NCBI GenBank assembly: GCA_902554315.1
Contig: CACDOF010000005.1
Coordinates: forward strand, 1 to 54,370
Source of the DNA: an uncultured Pelagibacteraceae bacterium
GTDB taxonomy: Bacteria; Pseudomonadota; Alphaproteobacteria; Pelagibacterales; Pelagibacteraceae
Length of the DNA: 54,370 nucleotides
Reading direction: 5' to 3'
Positions 9,063 to 18,046 of this stretch are shown piece by piece; within the stretch, counting starts at the first letter, position 1; every line of letters starts with the position of its first letter. The notes under the pieces were generated by a model, which saw only the letters and a program-made list of their open reading frames with translations, was not told the origin of the DNA and ran no database searches. The position numbers and the translations under genes were made by a program.

Positions 9063-10102
9063 TAAAATCCCAAATTAAATTTATTTTGTTTATTAGTAGC
9101 AAATAAAACTTTAAATAGTGAACCCATTTCTTTATTGTCAATTAATCTTTTAAGCCTATAGTAAATGTCAACTTTCCTGGAAAATGATAGATTTTTAGTA
9201 ATTATTTCAGCTCTTTCTAGTATTCCCATTTTGAGCAAAAATTGTCTTTGAGTTGTGAATTTAATTGATTTTAATTTCATATTTTTAATCTTCTTTTTAT
9301 AAAAATTAAAATTTAACATGTGAGTTATATCTGATTTATATATTTCTTTAAAAATATTTATTTTTTTATGATTTTTTACACTCTGTAATGTATTAAACAT
9401 TCTTTTCTTATCATAACCGTAGTCAATTATTAAAATTCCACCATTATATTTTTTAACTTTTTTTGAAATAATATTTAATATTTTAAATGCTGAGGGCGAA
9501 TATTCTATAAATTTGTTATCTTTGGATATTTTTTGTCCCAATATATTTTCTATTTTTGATTTTTTTATTTTTATATCAATAAATTGAAGTTTGTTATTTT
9601 TTGAACAAACAAACTTTTCGTACCAGATTTTATTTTTAGTGAATTGCTTAATGGGAAAAGCATCGAAAAATTCATTTGCTATAAATATCGTTGGATTATT
9701 GGAAATTTTTTTTAAATTATCAATCCAAACAACTTGATTATCTTGAATTTTTTTTTTTTGAATTTTTTTTAAAAAAGAACTTTTTTCAAATATATAAAAT
9801 TTTGCACATGATTTAAAATTATTGAAAATTTTAATAGATTTTAAAATTTGATGAATCATCTCTCCGTTTCCTCCACCAAGATCAACAATATTAATTTTTT
9901 TTGGTGTTTTTAGTTTTTCCCAAAATGCAACAGTCCATATAGCTAATATTTCTGAGAACATTACAGAAATATTTGGCGCTGTAATAAAATCACCTTTTTT
10001 TCCAATTGGATTTTTTTTCATGTAATAGCCTTTAGATTTATCGTATAGAGCTCTGCTTATAAATTTATCTAAAGTGATTTTACTTTTGTTTTTTAAAATC
10101 AT
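9062..10102 (-). CDS. class I SAM-dependent methyltransferase, NDUFAF7/MidA family
   Basis: A 346-residue COG1565-type protein. The N-terminal region has DKFISRALYDKSKGYYMK and GDFITAPNISVMFSEI, typical of the family, and the SAM-binding loop is NIVDLGGGNGEMIHQIL (about residue 70). IIDYGYD matches a later conserved family element. The human homologue NDUFAF7 dimethylates an arginine of a complex I subunit; a similar target here is inference. The gene overlaps lgt by 23 bases and pgeF by one base, forming a tight lgt-NDUFAF7-pgeF unit. Confidence 0.85.
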   Translation of the reverse strand: MILKNKSKITLDKFISRALYDKSKGYYMKKNPIGKKGDFITAPNISVMFSEILAIWTVAFWEKLKTPKKINIVDLGGGNGEMIHQILKSIKIFNNFKSCAKFYIFEKSSFLKKIQKKKIQDNQVVWIDNLKKISNNPTIFIANEFFDAFPIKQFTKNKIWYEKFVCSKNNKLQFIDIKIKKSKIENILGQKISKDNKFIEYSPSAFKILNIISKKVKKYNGGILIIDYGYDKKRMFNTLQSVKNHKKINIFKEIYKSDITHMLNFNFYKKKIKNMKLKSIKFTTQRQFLLKMGILERAEIITKNLSFSRKVDIYYRLKRLIDNKEMGSLFKVLFATNKQNKFNLGF

Positions 10103-10859
10103 TTTTTATATAAAAAAGGTATAGCCCAGCAAATAGAAATATTGTACTCATAATTTGACCCATTGAGAGATTAAAAATAATCGTACCTATATGTAGGTCC
10201 GGCTCTCTGGTAAACTCAATCAAAAATCTAAATACAGAATATAAAATTAAGAATAACGATGAAGTCAAGCCTATGTTATTGGAATACTTTTTATAAATGT
10301 ACCTCAAAACAAAAAATAAAATGAGACCTTCGAAAATGGCCTCATATATTTGAGACGGATGTCTATTTAAATTATCAATTTGAATAAATTTTACCGACCA
10401 AAATAATTCTGTTTCTCTTCCATAAAGTTCTGAATTTATAAAATTTGCCATTCTACCCAAAAATAATCCAATTGGAGCACTTAAAGCCACTAAGTCTGAA
10501 AAATAGAAAAAATCTTGTTTATTTTTTTTACAAAAAATAATAGTTGCCAAAATTATTCCAATTAACCCTCCGTGAAAAGACATTCCGCCATTCCAAATCA
10601 TAAAGATTTCTGTAAAATTATTAAAAAAATATTTTGGGTTATAAATTATTACATAGCCCAATCTACCCCCAAGAATTATTCCAATAATTATATAAGTGAT
10701 ATAATCGTCAAATAATTTTTTTTTAATATTTTCACTAATGATAAATTTGTTACAATAAATCCAGCCAAATATAAGACCAAATATGTATGCCAAAGAATAC
10801 CATCTTATTTCAATAGAAAATACCTGAAAAGCAACTGGGTCAAAGTTGTTGATAAACAT
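10080..10859 (-). CDS. lgt: phosphatidylglycerol:prolipoprotein diacylglyceryl transferase
   Basis: A 259-residue inner-membrane enzyme with about seven transmembrane helices. It attaches diacylglycerol to the lipobox cysteine of prolipoproteins, the first step of lipoprotein maturation. The Lgt signature is GRMANFINSELYGRETELFW. Also present are FHGGLIGII with the essential histidine and RHPSQIYEAIFEG. The protein is first in the seven-gene minus-strand run that ends with ychF, and is divergent from ubiK with a 50-base spacer. Confidence 0.97.
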   Translation of the reverse strand: MFINNFDPVAFQVFSIEIRWYSLAYIFGLIFGWIYCNKFIISENIKKKLFDDYITYIIIGIILGGRLGYVIIYNPKYFFNNFTEIFMIWNGGMSFHGGLIGIILATIIFCKKNKQDFFYFSDLVALSAPIGLFLGRMANFINSELYGRETELFWSVKFIQIDNLNRHPSQIYEAIFEGLILFFVLRYIYKKYSNNIGLTSSLFLILYSVFRFLIEFTREPDLHIGTIIFNLSMGQIMSTIFLFAGLYLFYIKNDFKKQK

Positions 10860-10909
10860 TAATAAAATTTATTATAAGTATTAATATATAATTTTGTTAA
10901 TTAATTATT

Positions 10910-11146
10910 ATGTCAAAATCAAGATTTGTACTAGATAAATTTGCTAAACTTTTTGAACAAGGATTGGTCAGTTATAAAGATATTAGTGAAGAAATTTTGA
11001 CTATATTAAAATCTAAAAGAGATGAAATAGTTTTTAAAATGAAATTAGCAAGTAAAGAGGAAGTAGATATTTTAAATAAAAGAATTAATAAATTAGAAAA
11101 ACAAATAAAACAAAGAAAAAAAACTAAAAAGGCAAATAAATCATAA
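10910..11146 (+). CDS. ubiK: UbiK/BMFP-domain accessory factor
   Basis: A 78-residue helical protein of the YqiC/UbiK type. The N-terminal half (RFVLDKFAKLFEQGL) is the amphipathic helix and the C-terminal half is a predicted coiled coil (KEEVDILNKRINKLEKQI) with a Lys-rich end. UbiK aids late ubiquinone-biosynthesis steps in proteobacteria; whether that holds in this organism is inference. Its last 23 bases overlap the end of the convergent histidine kinase gene. Confidence 0.75.
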   Translation: MSKSRFVLDKFAKLFEQGLVSYKDISEEILTILKSKRDEIVFKMKLASKEEVDILNKRINKLEKQIKQRKKTKKANKS

Positions 11147-12440
11147 CTTTAAGTCCCCCTAATTTTGATTTATCAAATTTAATATCACCACCGTGTGATT
11201 TAATTATGTCAGATGAAATTGATAAACCTAGACCAACACTAGATTTTGACTCTGATCTACTTTTATCTATTTTATAAAATGGTTTTGTAATATTCTGATA
11301 TTCTGATTTTGGTATTCCAGGTCCGTCATCATCAATTAATAAAATAATATTAGATAGATCTTTTTCAATACTCACTAAAATTTTTTGGCCGTATTTTAAT
11401 GAATTATCGATTAAGTTATTAATACATCTTGTAATTAAATTTTTTCTACCATTAAAGTAGATTTTCTTATTAAAATTTTTTTGTATTTTTGGATTTTGAT
11501 ATTTTTCAATTATCTCATTTACTAATTCACAAATATCAAATGATTCTGTTTTATCTTTTGCACCTGTTGATGCAAATTGTAAATATTCATTTAACATTTT
11601 TTCCATTTCATCTACATCCATTGACAATTTTTTTGATAAATTATCGTCTTTTATCATTGCCAATTGTAATTTTATTCTAGTTAGTGGTGTTCTTAAATCG
11701 TGACTTATTCCAGACAACATTTCAGATCTTTGATTTAAATGTCTAATAATTCTTTTTCTCATTTTATCAAATTCATGTCCAGCCTGTCTTATTTCAAGTG
11801 CTCCTGATGGACGAAATTCTTCAATATCTTCTCCTCTTCCAAATCTTTCTGATGCTTGAGCCAGTTTAGTTATAGGTCTTGTTTGGTTCTTTAAAAAAAT
11901 TATCGCAATTGCCAACATTAAAATTGCAGGAATAGTTATCCAAAAGGCAAATATTCTAATTGAAGAAACTTGTATCCTTTCTTTAGGAAAAAATATTTGC
12001 AATACTCCATTTCTAAATTTAATTCTTAAATCAACAACTTCTTTATATGATAAAGTGCTGAACCAGTATTCATTAAACTTTGGTTTTAACTCTCTTCTGA
12101 GAGTTCTGTCCATTGGGCTAAACCATCTTTCAACTTTTATATCAGGAAGTTTTTCATTTTCTAAAAATCTAACAGAAAAACTAAAATTTTTATTATATAA
12201 ATCTGTAACAATTTTTTTATTATATTCACTTTCATTATTATAAATATCTATAATTGTAACAATTTCGCTTACCAATGCTTTAGTTAATCCTTTGTTTGTT
12301 TTAATCCAAAGGCTATCAAAAAAAACTAAAGAAATTGTCAGTTGTAAAATCACAATTGGAACAGCTACTATTAAAAGCCCTCTATAAAATAATCTTTTTG
12401 GAAGTAAGTTTTTAAAAAATTTACTCAATCCATAAAACAT
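11124..12440 (-). CDS. envZ: EnvZ-like membrane sensor histidine kinase
   Basis: A 438-residue kinase. It has transmembrane helix 1 at about 22-43, a periplasmic segment of about 115 residues, helix 2 at about 163-183, a HAMP linker, and the HisKA box SGISHDLRTPLTRI with phospho-acceptor H247. The C-terminal ATPase has N box NLIDNSLKYG, G1 DDDGPGIP and G2 VGLGLSIS. The layout matches EnvZ/osmosensor kinases. It overlaps its cognate-looking response regulator gene by 20 bases. The signal sensed cannot be read from sequence. Confidence 0.88.
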   Translation of the reverse strand: MFYGLSKFFKNLLPKRLFYRGLLIVAVPIVILQLTISLVFFDSLWIKTNKGLTKALVSEIVTIIDIYNNESEYNKKIVTDLYNKNFSFSVRFLENEKLPDIKVERWFSPMDRTLRRELKPKFNEYWFSTLSYKEVVDLRIKFRNGVLQIFFPKERIQVSSIRIFAFWITIPAILMLAIAIIFLKNQTRPITKLAQASERFGRGEDIEEFRPSGALEIRQAGHEFDKMRKRIIRHLNQRSEMLSGISHDLRTPLTRIKLQLAMIKDDNLSKKLSMDVDEMEKMLNEYLQFASTGAKDKTESFDICELVNEIIEKYQNPKIQKNFNKKIYFNGRKNLITRCINNLIDNSLKYGQKILVSIEKDLSNIILLIDDDGPGIPKSEYQNITKPFYKIDKSRSESKSSVGLGLSISSDIIKSHGGDIKFDKSKLGGLKVMIYLPF

Positions 12441-13098
12441 ATCCTTCTCCTCTTATAGTTTGCAAATATTTTGGGCTTTTTGGATTTTCTTCAATTTTTT
12501 TTCTTAATCTAGTTATTATAACATCAATTGATCTTTCTTTGTCTAAGTCTATTAAATTAATAATTTCTTCTCTTTTAAAAATCTTCCCAGGAGAATTTAT
12601 CATTTTTTCCAAAATAACTTTTTCTGTATTATTAATTTTCACACTTTCATCATTTCTGTGTATAAATAATTTTTTTAGATCTATTTTGATATTTCCAAAT
12701 TCAATAACTCTTTTTGAAACATTTTTTTTGGTTTTATCTAAAATATTATTTATTCTTAAAATTAATTCTTTAGGCTCAAATGGTTTGGCTAAATAATCAT
12801 CTGCACCAACTTCAAGGCCTTCAATTCTTTCAGCGGCTTCGCCTTTAGCAGTTAATAATAAAATTGGAGTATCGATTTTTTTTTTATTTTCTTGCGTAAA
12901 TTCTAAACCAGTTTTTCCTGGCATCATTATATCTAAAACTATTAAATCAAATTTTATAATTTTAATTTTTTCCATAGCTTCTTCTGCATTTTTTGAAGTA
13001 GTAACTAGATAATCATTTTGTATCAAATATTCTTTTACTAAATTCCTTATTCCATCATCATCGTCTACTACTAAAATATGAGCTTTAAAATTTTTCAT
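12421..13098 (-). CDS. ompR: OmpR/PhoB-family response regulator
   Basis: A 225-residue two-domain regulator. The receiver domain (about 1-125) has the acidic pocket VVDDDDG, the phospho-acceptor in LIVLDIMMP (D56), and the conserved LLLTAKGE and ADDYLAKPF stretches. The C-terminal winged helix (about 130-225) ends with RSIDVIITRLRKKI and IRGEGYVL. It sits between the MarR gene (14-base overlap) and the EnvZ-like kinase (20-base overlap). The OmpR name is by best family resemblance and by its kinase partner. Confidence 0.88.
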   Translation of the reverse strand: MKNFKAHILVVDDDDGIRNLVKEYLIQNDYLVTTSKNAEEAMEKIKIIKFDLIVLDIMMPGKTGLEFTQENKKKIDTPILLLTAKGEAAERIEGLEVGADDYLAKPFEPKELILRINNILDKTKKNVSKRVIEFGNIKIDLKKLFIHRNDESVKINNTEKVILEKMINSPGKIFKREEIINLIDLDKERSIDVIITRLRKKIEENPKSPKYLQTIRGEGYVLWIE

Positions 13099-13528
13099 TG
13101 ATTATTTTTTTTAGCACTTTGTCAAAACCTACAACTTCATTAGATTCTGATCCAATAAATGCATTATAAATTCTTTTTTTTTGTATAGAAAATATTTCTT
13201 CAAACAGTCTTTCACCTTCTTCTGTTAAATGAACATGTTTTACTCTAGTATCAATTTCATCTTTTTCATATTTAATTGTTTCAAGCTTTATCAAGTCATT
13301 TAAAACTCTATTTAAACTTTGTTTTGTTACTTTAAGTTTTTTTAAAAGTTCTGAAATTGTTATCCCTTCATAGAGAGATATTAAATGGATAACTTTATTG
13401 TGGGCAGTTCCTATAGAATATTTATCTAAGATTTTTTTAGGGTCAGCGACAGTTTCTCTATATCCTAAAAAAATTTTTTCTATATATTGTTTTAATTGTT
13501 GATCTTTTAAATATAAAAGTTTTTTCAT
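13085..13528 (-). CDS. MarR-family transcriptional regulator
   Basis: A 147-residue winged-helix protein. The DNA-binding region runs from ISELLKKLKVTKQSLNRVLND (recognition helix) to the wing KDEIDTRVKHVHLTEEGERL, with flanking dimerisation helices. It is the first gene of the MarR-OmpR-EnvZ run and overlaps ompR by 14 bases. A ligand is not predictable. It is divergent from ilvE across a 59-base spacer, so it may act on that shared region, but this is inference. Confidence 0.85.
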   Translation of the reverse strand: MKKLLYLKDQQLKQYIEKIFLGYRETVADPKKILDKYSIGTAHNKVIHLISLYEGITISELLKKLKVTKQSLNRVLNDLIKLETIKYEKDEIDTRVKHVHLTEEGERLFEEIFSIQKKRIYNAFIGSESNEVVGFDKVLKKIINEKF

Positions 13529-13542
13529 AATGGTAAGTTATA

Positions 13543-13571
13543 TTGACATATTATATATACAAAGATATTTT
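13543..13571 (+). promoter_or_regulatory. candidate sigma-70 promoter for ilvE
   Basis: TTGACA (13543-13548) and TATTTT (13566-13571) are separated by 17 bases, with transcription expected near 13578, about 10 bases before the ilvE ATG. The -35 is a perfect consensus and the -10 matches 4 of 6. The AT-rich background makes -10 matches easy to find, so confidence is moderate. Confidence 0.45.
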
Positions 13572-13587
13572 TTAAAAAAAAAATCTG

Positions 13588-14469
13588 ATGATACCCTACG
13601 ATAAAAGAGAAGGAAAAATTTGGTACAATAATGAGCTTGTTAATTGGCAAGATGCAAAATTGCATGTAATAAGCCATGGTCTTCATTATGCAAGTTTAGT
13701 ATTTGAAGGAGAAAGAGTTTATGATGGAGAAATTTTTAAGCTACAAGAGCATACTGATAGACTTTTTCATTCAGCTAGTAGATTAGATATAAATATTCCT
13801 TATACAAAAGAAGAAATTAATTCAGCTTGTAAAAAAATTATATCTATTCAAAATGTACAAAATGGATATGTAAGACCATTCGCCTGGAGAGGAAGTGAAA
13901 TGATGGGGGTATCTGCTCAAAAAACTAAAATTAATGTTGCAATAGCAACATGGGAATGGGGAGATTATTTTGATCCAAAATTAAAAACTGAAGGTATTAA
14001 ATTAAATATATCAAACTGGAGAAGACCTGCGCCAAATACAATACCTTGGGACAGCAAAGCTGCAGGATTATATATGATTTGTACTTTATCAAAGCATGAA
14101 GCTGAAAGACAAGGATACAGCGAGTCACTTATGTTAGATCATGAAGGCAATGTTGCTGAGGGCACAAGTGCAAATATTTTTTTTAAAGACAATAAAGGAG
14201 ATTTGCACACTCCAATTGCAGATTCTTTCTTAAATGGTATAACGAGGCAAACCGTCATTGAAATTGCAAAATCTAAAAACATAGACGTCCATGAAAGAAA
14301 AATAAAACCAGAGGAATTATCAAATTTTATTGGATGCTTTTTGACAGGTACGGCTGCAGAAATAACACCTGTTTCTCAAATTGCAGAAAATAAATACAAA
14401 GTATGTGATCGTATTTTAGATTTATCTGAAAGTTATGGTAAATTGGTAAGAAAAAAAGAAGCAGCCTAA
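13588..14469 (+). CDS. ilvE: branched-chain amino acid aminotransferase
   Basis: A 293-residue fold-type IV PLP aminotransferase for the last step of leucine, isoleucine and valine synthesis. It has HGLHYASLVFEGERVY, RPFAWRG, the PLP lysine K157 in WDSKAAGLY, and AEGTSANIFF binding the cofactor phosphate. The length matches bacterial IlvE. D-alanine aminotransferase and aminodeoxychorismate lyase share the fold but lack the FEG-R-Y and WDSKA set as seen here. It stands alone on the plus strand and overlaps the convergent pgsA end by 4 bases. Confidence 0.92.
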   Translation: MIPYDKREGKIWYNNELVNWQDAKLHVISHGLHYASLVFEGERVYDGEIFKLQEHTDRLFHSASRLDINIPYTKEEINSACKKIISIQNVQNGYVRPFAWRGSEMMGVSAQKTKINVAIATWEWGDYFDPKLKTEGIKLNISNWRRPAPNTIPWDSKAAGLYMICTLSKHEAERQGYSESLMLDHEGNVAEGTSANIFFKDNKGDLHTPIADSFLNGITRQTVIEIAKSKNIDVHERKIKPEELSNFIGCFLTGTAAEITPVSQIAENKYKVCDRILDLSESYGKLVRKKEAA

Positions 14470-15050
14470 TCTTTATTGTCTTCAGAAATTGCGTGATCTA
14501 TACCTTTTCTTAAATAATCATAACCTGTATATAGTGTAAGAAATGCTGACAACCACAAAAGTATAATACCAATTGTTTGAGCGTTATAATCTTGAAAATT
14601 TATTATTCTATTTCCAGTTTCTCCAGTTAATAGCACTGAAATAGAAAACATTTGTAAAAAAGTTTTAGCCTTTGCTAAATTTGAAACTGGAAGTTTAATT
14701 TTTCCTTTTGCCAAAAACTCTCTTAGTCCTGAAATTAAAATTTCTCTGGTTAAAATAATTATTGCAGCAACTACTTCATAATTTTTTATAGTTCCATCCA
14801 TAACTAATAAAATCAAAGCTGTTGCAACTATTATTTTATCCGCAATTGGATCAAGCAACTCTCCTAATTTTGACTCTTCTTTATACATTCTTGCTAATAG
14901 TCCATCTAAAAAATCAGTAAATGATGCAATTACAAACAATAAGAAAGGAATTAGATCACCATAAAATCCAGGCAGATAAAATGTTATAACAAAGATTGGA
15001 ACTATTATAATTCTTCCAATAGTTAGATAGTTTGGTATTTTAAATTTCAT
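14466..15050 (-). CDS. pgsA: CDP-diacylglycerol-glycerol-3-phosphate 3-phosphatidyltransferase
   Basis: A 194-residue membrane enzyme that makes phosphatidylglycerophosphate, the committed step to phosphatidylglycerol. The CDP-alcohol phosphotransferase motif DG-x2-AR-x8-G-x3-D-x3-D is intact in [20 protein letters not shown] followed by IAD. About four to six hydrophobic segments are present. It is last in the uvrB-SDR-folB-uvrC-pgsA run and overlaps uvrC by 4 bases; uvrC-pgsA adjacency is also seen in other proteobacteria. Confidence 0.95.
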   Translation of the reverse strand: MKFKIPNYLTIGRIIIVPIFVITFYLPGFYGDLIPFLLFVIASFTDFLDGLLARMYKEESKLGELLDPIADKIIVATALILLVMDGTIKNYEVVAAIIILTREILISGLREFLAKGKIKLPVSNLAKAKTFLQMFSISVLLTGETGNRIINFQDYNAQTIGIILLWLSAFLTLYTGYDYLRKGIDHAISEDNKD

Positions 15051-16882
15051 TCGTGAAAGAAATTATATATTTTTTTTGCTACTTTTTCCTCAACTCCTTC
15101 GACTGATTTTATCTCATCTAAACTTGCAGATTCCACTGCTCTTGCTGAGCCAAAATGATTTAATAGTGCTCTTTTTCTAATAGATCCAATTCCATTAATT
15201 TGATCAAGTAAAGACCTACTAATTCCCTTTTTTCTTTTAGCCCTATGGGCACTAATTGCAAACCTGTGGGCTTCATCTCTAATCCTTTGTAGAAAAAATA
15301 GAGTAGGATCATTTCTTAAAAATTTAATTTCTTTACCATTATGAAAAAAGGTTTCGTTTCCACTATTTCTAAGTTTACCTTTTGCGATAGCAACTACTGG
15401 AATGTCATTTAATCCTAGTTCATTTAGGGTTTCTCTTGCAGAAGAATATTGACCTTTTCCACCATCAATTAAAACTAAATCAGGCAAGCTTAAATAATTT
15501 CCTTTTTCTTGTATTGCTCTTTTAAATCTTCTATCTAAAACTTCTTTAATCATTCCATAATCATCCTGTTTAAATTTTTCTGTTTTAATATTAAATTTTC
15601 TGTATCTTTTTTTTATAAAACCTTCTTCCCCATAAGTGATTAATGCTCCTACACTATCTGTTCCTTGAATATGACTATTGTCATATACTTCAATTAAACT
15701 AATATTATTATCAATTTTAAATTTTTTTGAAATTTTATCCAATAAATCCCTATTATTTTGACTCTCATAAAGTTTTCGATTTAAACTATTTTTTGCATTT
15801 TTTATTGCTAAATTAATTATTTTTAATTTAGAACCTTTTTTTGCGTTAGATATAACAATTTGCTTTCTTTCTTTTTTAGATAAAGTTTTTTCTATCAATT
15901 TTTTTTCTCTTATTTCCTCACTAATAATTATTGAAGCTGGAACAGCTTTATTTTCATAGAACTGAGATATAAATGAATTTAAAATTTCGCTTAAACTTTC
16001 ATCAGGATCATGTTTTGGAAAAAATGCTTGATTACCCCAATTTTGTTTTGATCTGTAAAAAAAAACTTGAATGCAAGCCTTTCCAGATTCTTTATACCCA
16101 GCCACTACGTCAGCCTCAATTAGATTGGCCTCGCTTACAGTGAGTGAAGATTGAATAATATTTAAAGACTTAATTTTGTCTCTGATAATTGCTGCTTTTT
16201 CAAAGTCAAGCTCTTGACTTGCCTCTTCCATTTGTAAAGAAAGAGTTTTTTGAATTTTTCTAGATTTACCCTTGCTCAAAAATTCATCAGCAGCATCAAC
16301 AAGTTTGGCATAATCTTTTTCATCTATCTTACTCCCACATGGTCCAGCACATCTTTTAAGATAATAATTAAAACAAGTTCTATCACCATCCTCCACTTGT
16401 TTATCTGTACACGATCTCACTAAAAAAATTTTTTGTAAGGTTTTTATTGCAGTATTTACAGCTAACGAACTTGCAAAAGGCCCGTAATACTTGCCCGGTT
16501 TAATTTTTGCTCCTCTATGTCTTTCTATCCTAGGAAATTTGTGTTCTGATATAAAAATAAAGGGAAATGATTTATCGTCTTTAAGAAGTATATTAAATTT
16601 TGGTTTGTATTTTTTTATTAGATTTGCCTCTAATAAAAGAGCCTCACTTTCATTAGCTGTTGTGGTTATCTCAATTTTTCTTGTTTGAGAAAGCATTCTT
16701 TCTGTTCTGATAATATGATTTTTTTCAGATACATAACTTTTTAATCTATTTGGTAAATTTTTTGCCTTTCCTACATATAAAATTCCATTTTTAGAGTCTA
16801 GCATCCTATAAACTCCTGGAAGTTTAGGTATTAAAGGGAGTTCTTTTATTATTACTTCTTTTCCAATATCAGTACTTATCAT
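15047..16882 (-). CDS. uvrC: excinuclease ABC subunit C
   Basis: A 611-residue nucleotide excision repair endonuclease that makes the incisions 3' and 5' of a lesion with UvrB. It has an N-terminal GIY-YIG nuclease ([20 protein letters not shown], residues 23-42), a Cys-rich stretch ([21 protein letters not shown]), a UVR domain ([20 protein letters not shown]), an RNase H-like C-terminal nuclease ([18 protein letters not shown]) and a terminal helix-hairpin-helix pair. It overlaps folB upstream by 14 bases. Confidence 0.97.
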   Translation of the reverse strand: MISTDIGKEVIIKELPLIPKLPGVYRMLDSKNGILYVGKAKNLPNRLKSYVSEKNHIIRTERMLSQTRKIEITTTANESEALLLEANLIKKYKPKFNILLKDDKSFPFIFISEHKFPRIERHRGAKIKPGKYYGPFASSLAVNTAIKTLQKIFLVRSCTDKQVEDGDRTCFNYYLKRCAGPCGSKIDEKDYAKLVDAADEFLSKGKSRKIQKTLSLQMEEASQELDFEKAAIIRDKIKSLNIIQSSLTVSEANLIEADVVAGYKESGKACIQVFFYRSKQNWGNQAFFPKHDPDESLSEILNSFISQFYENKAVPASIIISEEIREKKLIEKTLSKKERKQIVISNAKKGSKLKIINLAIKNAKNSLNRKLYESQNNRDLLDKISKKFKIDNNISLIEVYDNSHIQGTDSVGALITYGEEGFIKKRYRKFNIKTEKFKQDDYGMIKEVLDRRFKRAIQEKGNYLSLPDLVLIDGGKGQYSSARETLNELGLNDIPVVAIAKGKLRNSGNETFFHNGKEIKFLRNDPTLFFLQRIRDEAHRFAISAHRAKRKKGISRSLLDQINGIGSIRKRALLNHFGSARAVESASLDEIKSVEGVEEKVAKKIYNFFHE

Positions 16883-17294
16883 GGCTTCTTTTTTTAGAAA
16901 TCTGTATGCCGACTGACGAACAATCTTTCATAATTTCTAATTTTTCAATTTGAAGAGATATTTTATCAAGTCTTTTGTCTTTAAATAGTTCATCAAAAAC
17001 ATCCTCAGCCAAAGTTTCTAGAAAGTTATAATGCTTATTTTTAACTAATTTTTTTATTAGTTTTACAATTTTATCGTAGTTTACTATTGATTTGAGATCT
17101 TTGTCGTTTGATGGCTTTTTATCCTTGTAATCAATTTCTAGTGAAAACTTAACTTTTTGAGTTTTGTTTTTTTCAAAATCAAAATATCCAATTTTTAAAT
17201 CTAATACTAAATCTTTAATTAAAACTTTTTTTTCGTAATTAAATAAACTTTTGTTTTTATCTATTTTTACAATTTTCAGATTATTTTTTTTCAT
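16869..17294 (-). CDS. folB: dihydroneopterin aldolase-family protein
   Basis: A 141-residue FolB-type tunnelling-fold protein. [20 protein letters not shown] and [15 protein letters not shown] match the FolB core, and the conserved Glu of the family is in [14 protein letters not shown]. It converts 7,8-dihydroneopterin to 6-hydroxymethyl-dihydropterin in folate synthesis. The sequence is divergent and rather Lys-rich, so epimerase/FolX-like use cannot be excluded. It overlaps the preceding reductase by 4 bases, which supports joint pterin function. Confidence 0.82.
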   Translation of the reverse strand: MKKNNLKIVKIDKNKSLFNYEKKVLIKDLVLDLKIGYFDFEKNKTQKVKFSLEIDYKDKKPSNDKDLKSIVNYDKIVKLIKKLVKNKHYNFLETLAEDVFDELFKDKRLDKISLQIEKLEIMKDCSSVGIQISKKRSHDKY

Positions 17295-18046
17295 TCTTTT
17301 AATCCCAATATATCAGGAGTTTGCCAATTTAAACTTTGACCACTATCGACCGATATTACTTGCCCTGTAATAGATCTATTTTTAATGAAAAAGTCAACAG
17401 CATTACAAATTTGTTGAACATCAACTTGTCTTTTTAGAGGAGTTGCCATGTATTGCTTTTTAAAGTGTTTTTCAGATTGTCTTTTATTTTTTAAAGTTGG
17501 TCCAGGAGCAATACCATTTACTCTTATATTTGGGGCAAGACTCATAGCACTTGTTTTTGTAAGTGTATAGAGTCCAGTTTTACTTATTGTATATGAAAAG
17601 AAATATGGAGTTAACTTAAAAACTCTTTGGTCAATTATATTAATTATATTGTTATTTTTACCTTTGATATTTTTTGCAAACTCTTTTGATAAGAGAGCAG
17701 GAGCTCTTAAATTAGTTCTTAAATGATGACCCCAACTGTCTGTAGTAAAGTTTTCTAATTTATCATTTTCAAATAATGAAGCATTATTAATTAGACAATC
17801 AAAATATTTTAATTTTGTTTTTGCAAATTTTAAAATTTTATTTACATCTATTTCTTTACTTAAATCACCCTTGATCAAATATACTTTTGTTTTATTTTTT
17901 GATAACTCTTTTTTAAGTTTTTCAGCTTTTGATTTTGATTTATTGTAATGAATTACTATTTCTTTTTCTGGTCCAGATAATTTTTGAGCTATAGCTGCAC
18001 CAATTCTTGTAGCACCACCAGTTATAATTATTTTATTTGCTTCCAT
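17291..18046 (-). CDS. short-chain dehydrogenase/reductase, pteridine reductase (PTR1/FolM)-like
   Basis: A 251-residue Rossmann-fold SDR. The cofactor loop is TGGATRIG, of the TGxxxRxG type seen in PTR1/FolM. NNAS is conserved. The catalytic triad position normally holding Ser is Asp: [20 protein letters not shown] gives Asp, then Tyr 13 residues on and Lys 4 further, the same spacing as Asp181/Tyr194/Lys198 of Leishmania PTR1. Adjacency and 4-base overlap with folB support a pterin or folate substrate. Dihydrofolate reductase-type activity is inference. It overlaps uvrB by 19 bases. Confidence 0.8.
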   Translation of the reverse strand: MEANKIIITGGATRIGAAIAQKLSGPEKEIVIHYNKSKSKAEKLKKELSKNKTKVYLIKGDLSKEIDVNKILKFAKTKLKYFDCLINNASLFENDKLENFTTDSWGHHLRTNLRAPALLSKEFAKNIKGKNNNIINIIDQRVFKLTPYFFSYTISKTGLYTLTKTSAMSLAPNIRVNGIAPGPTLKNKRQSEKHFKKQYMATPLKRQVDVQQICNAVDFFIKNRSITGQVISVDSGQSLNWQTPDILGLKE

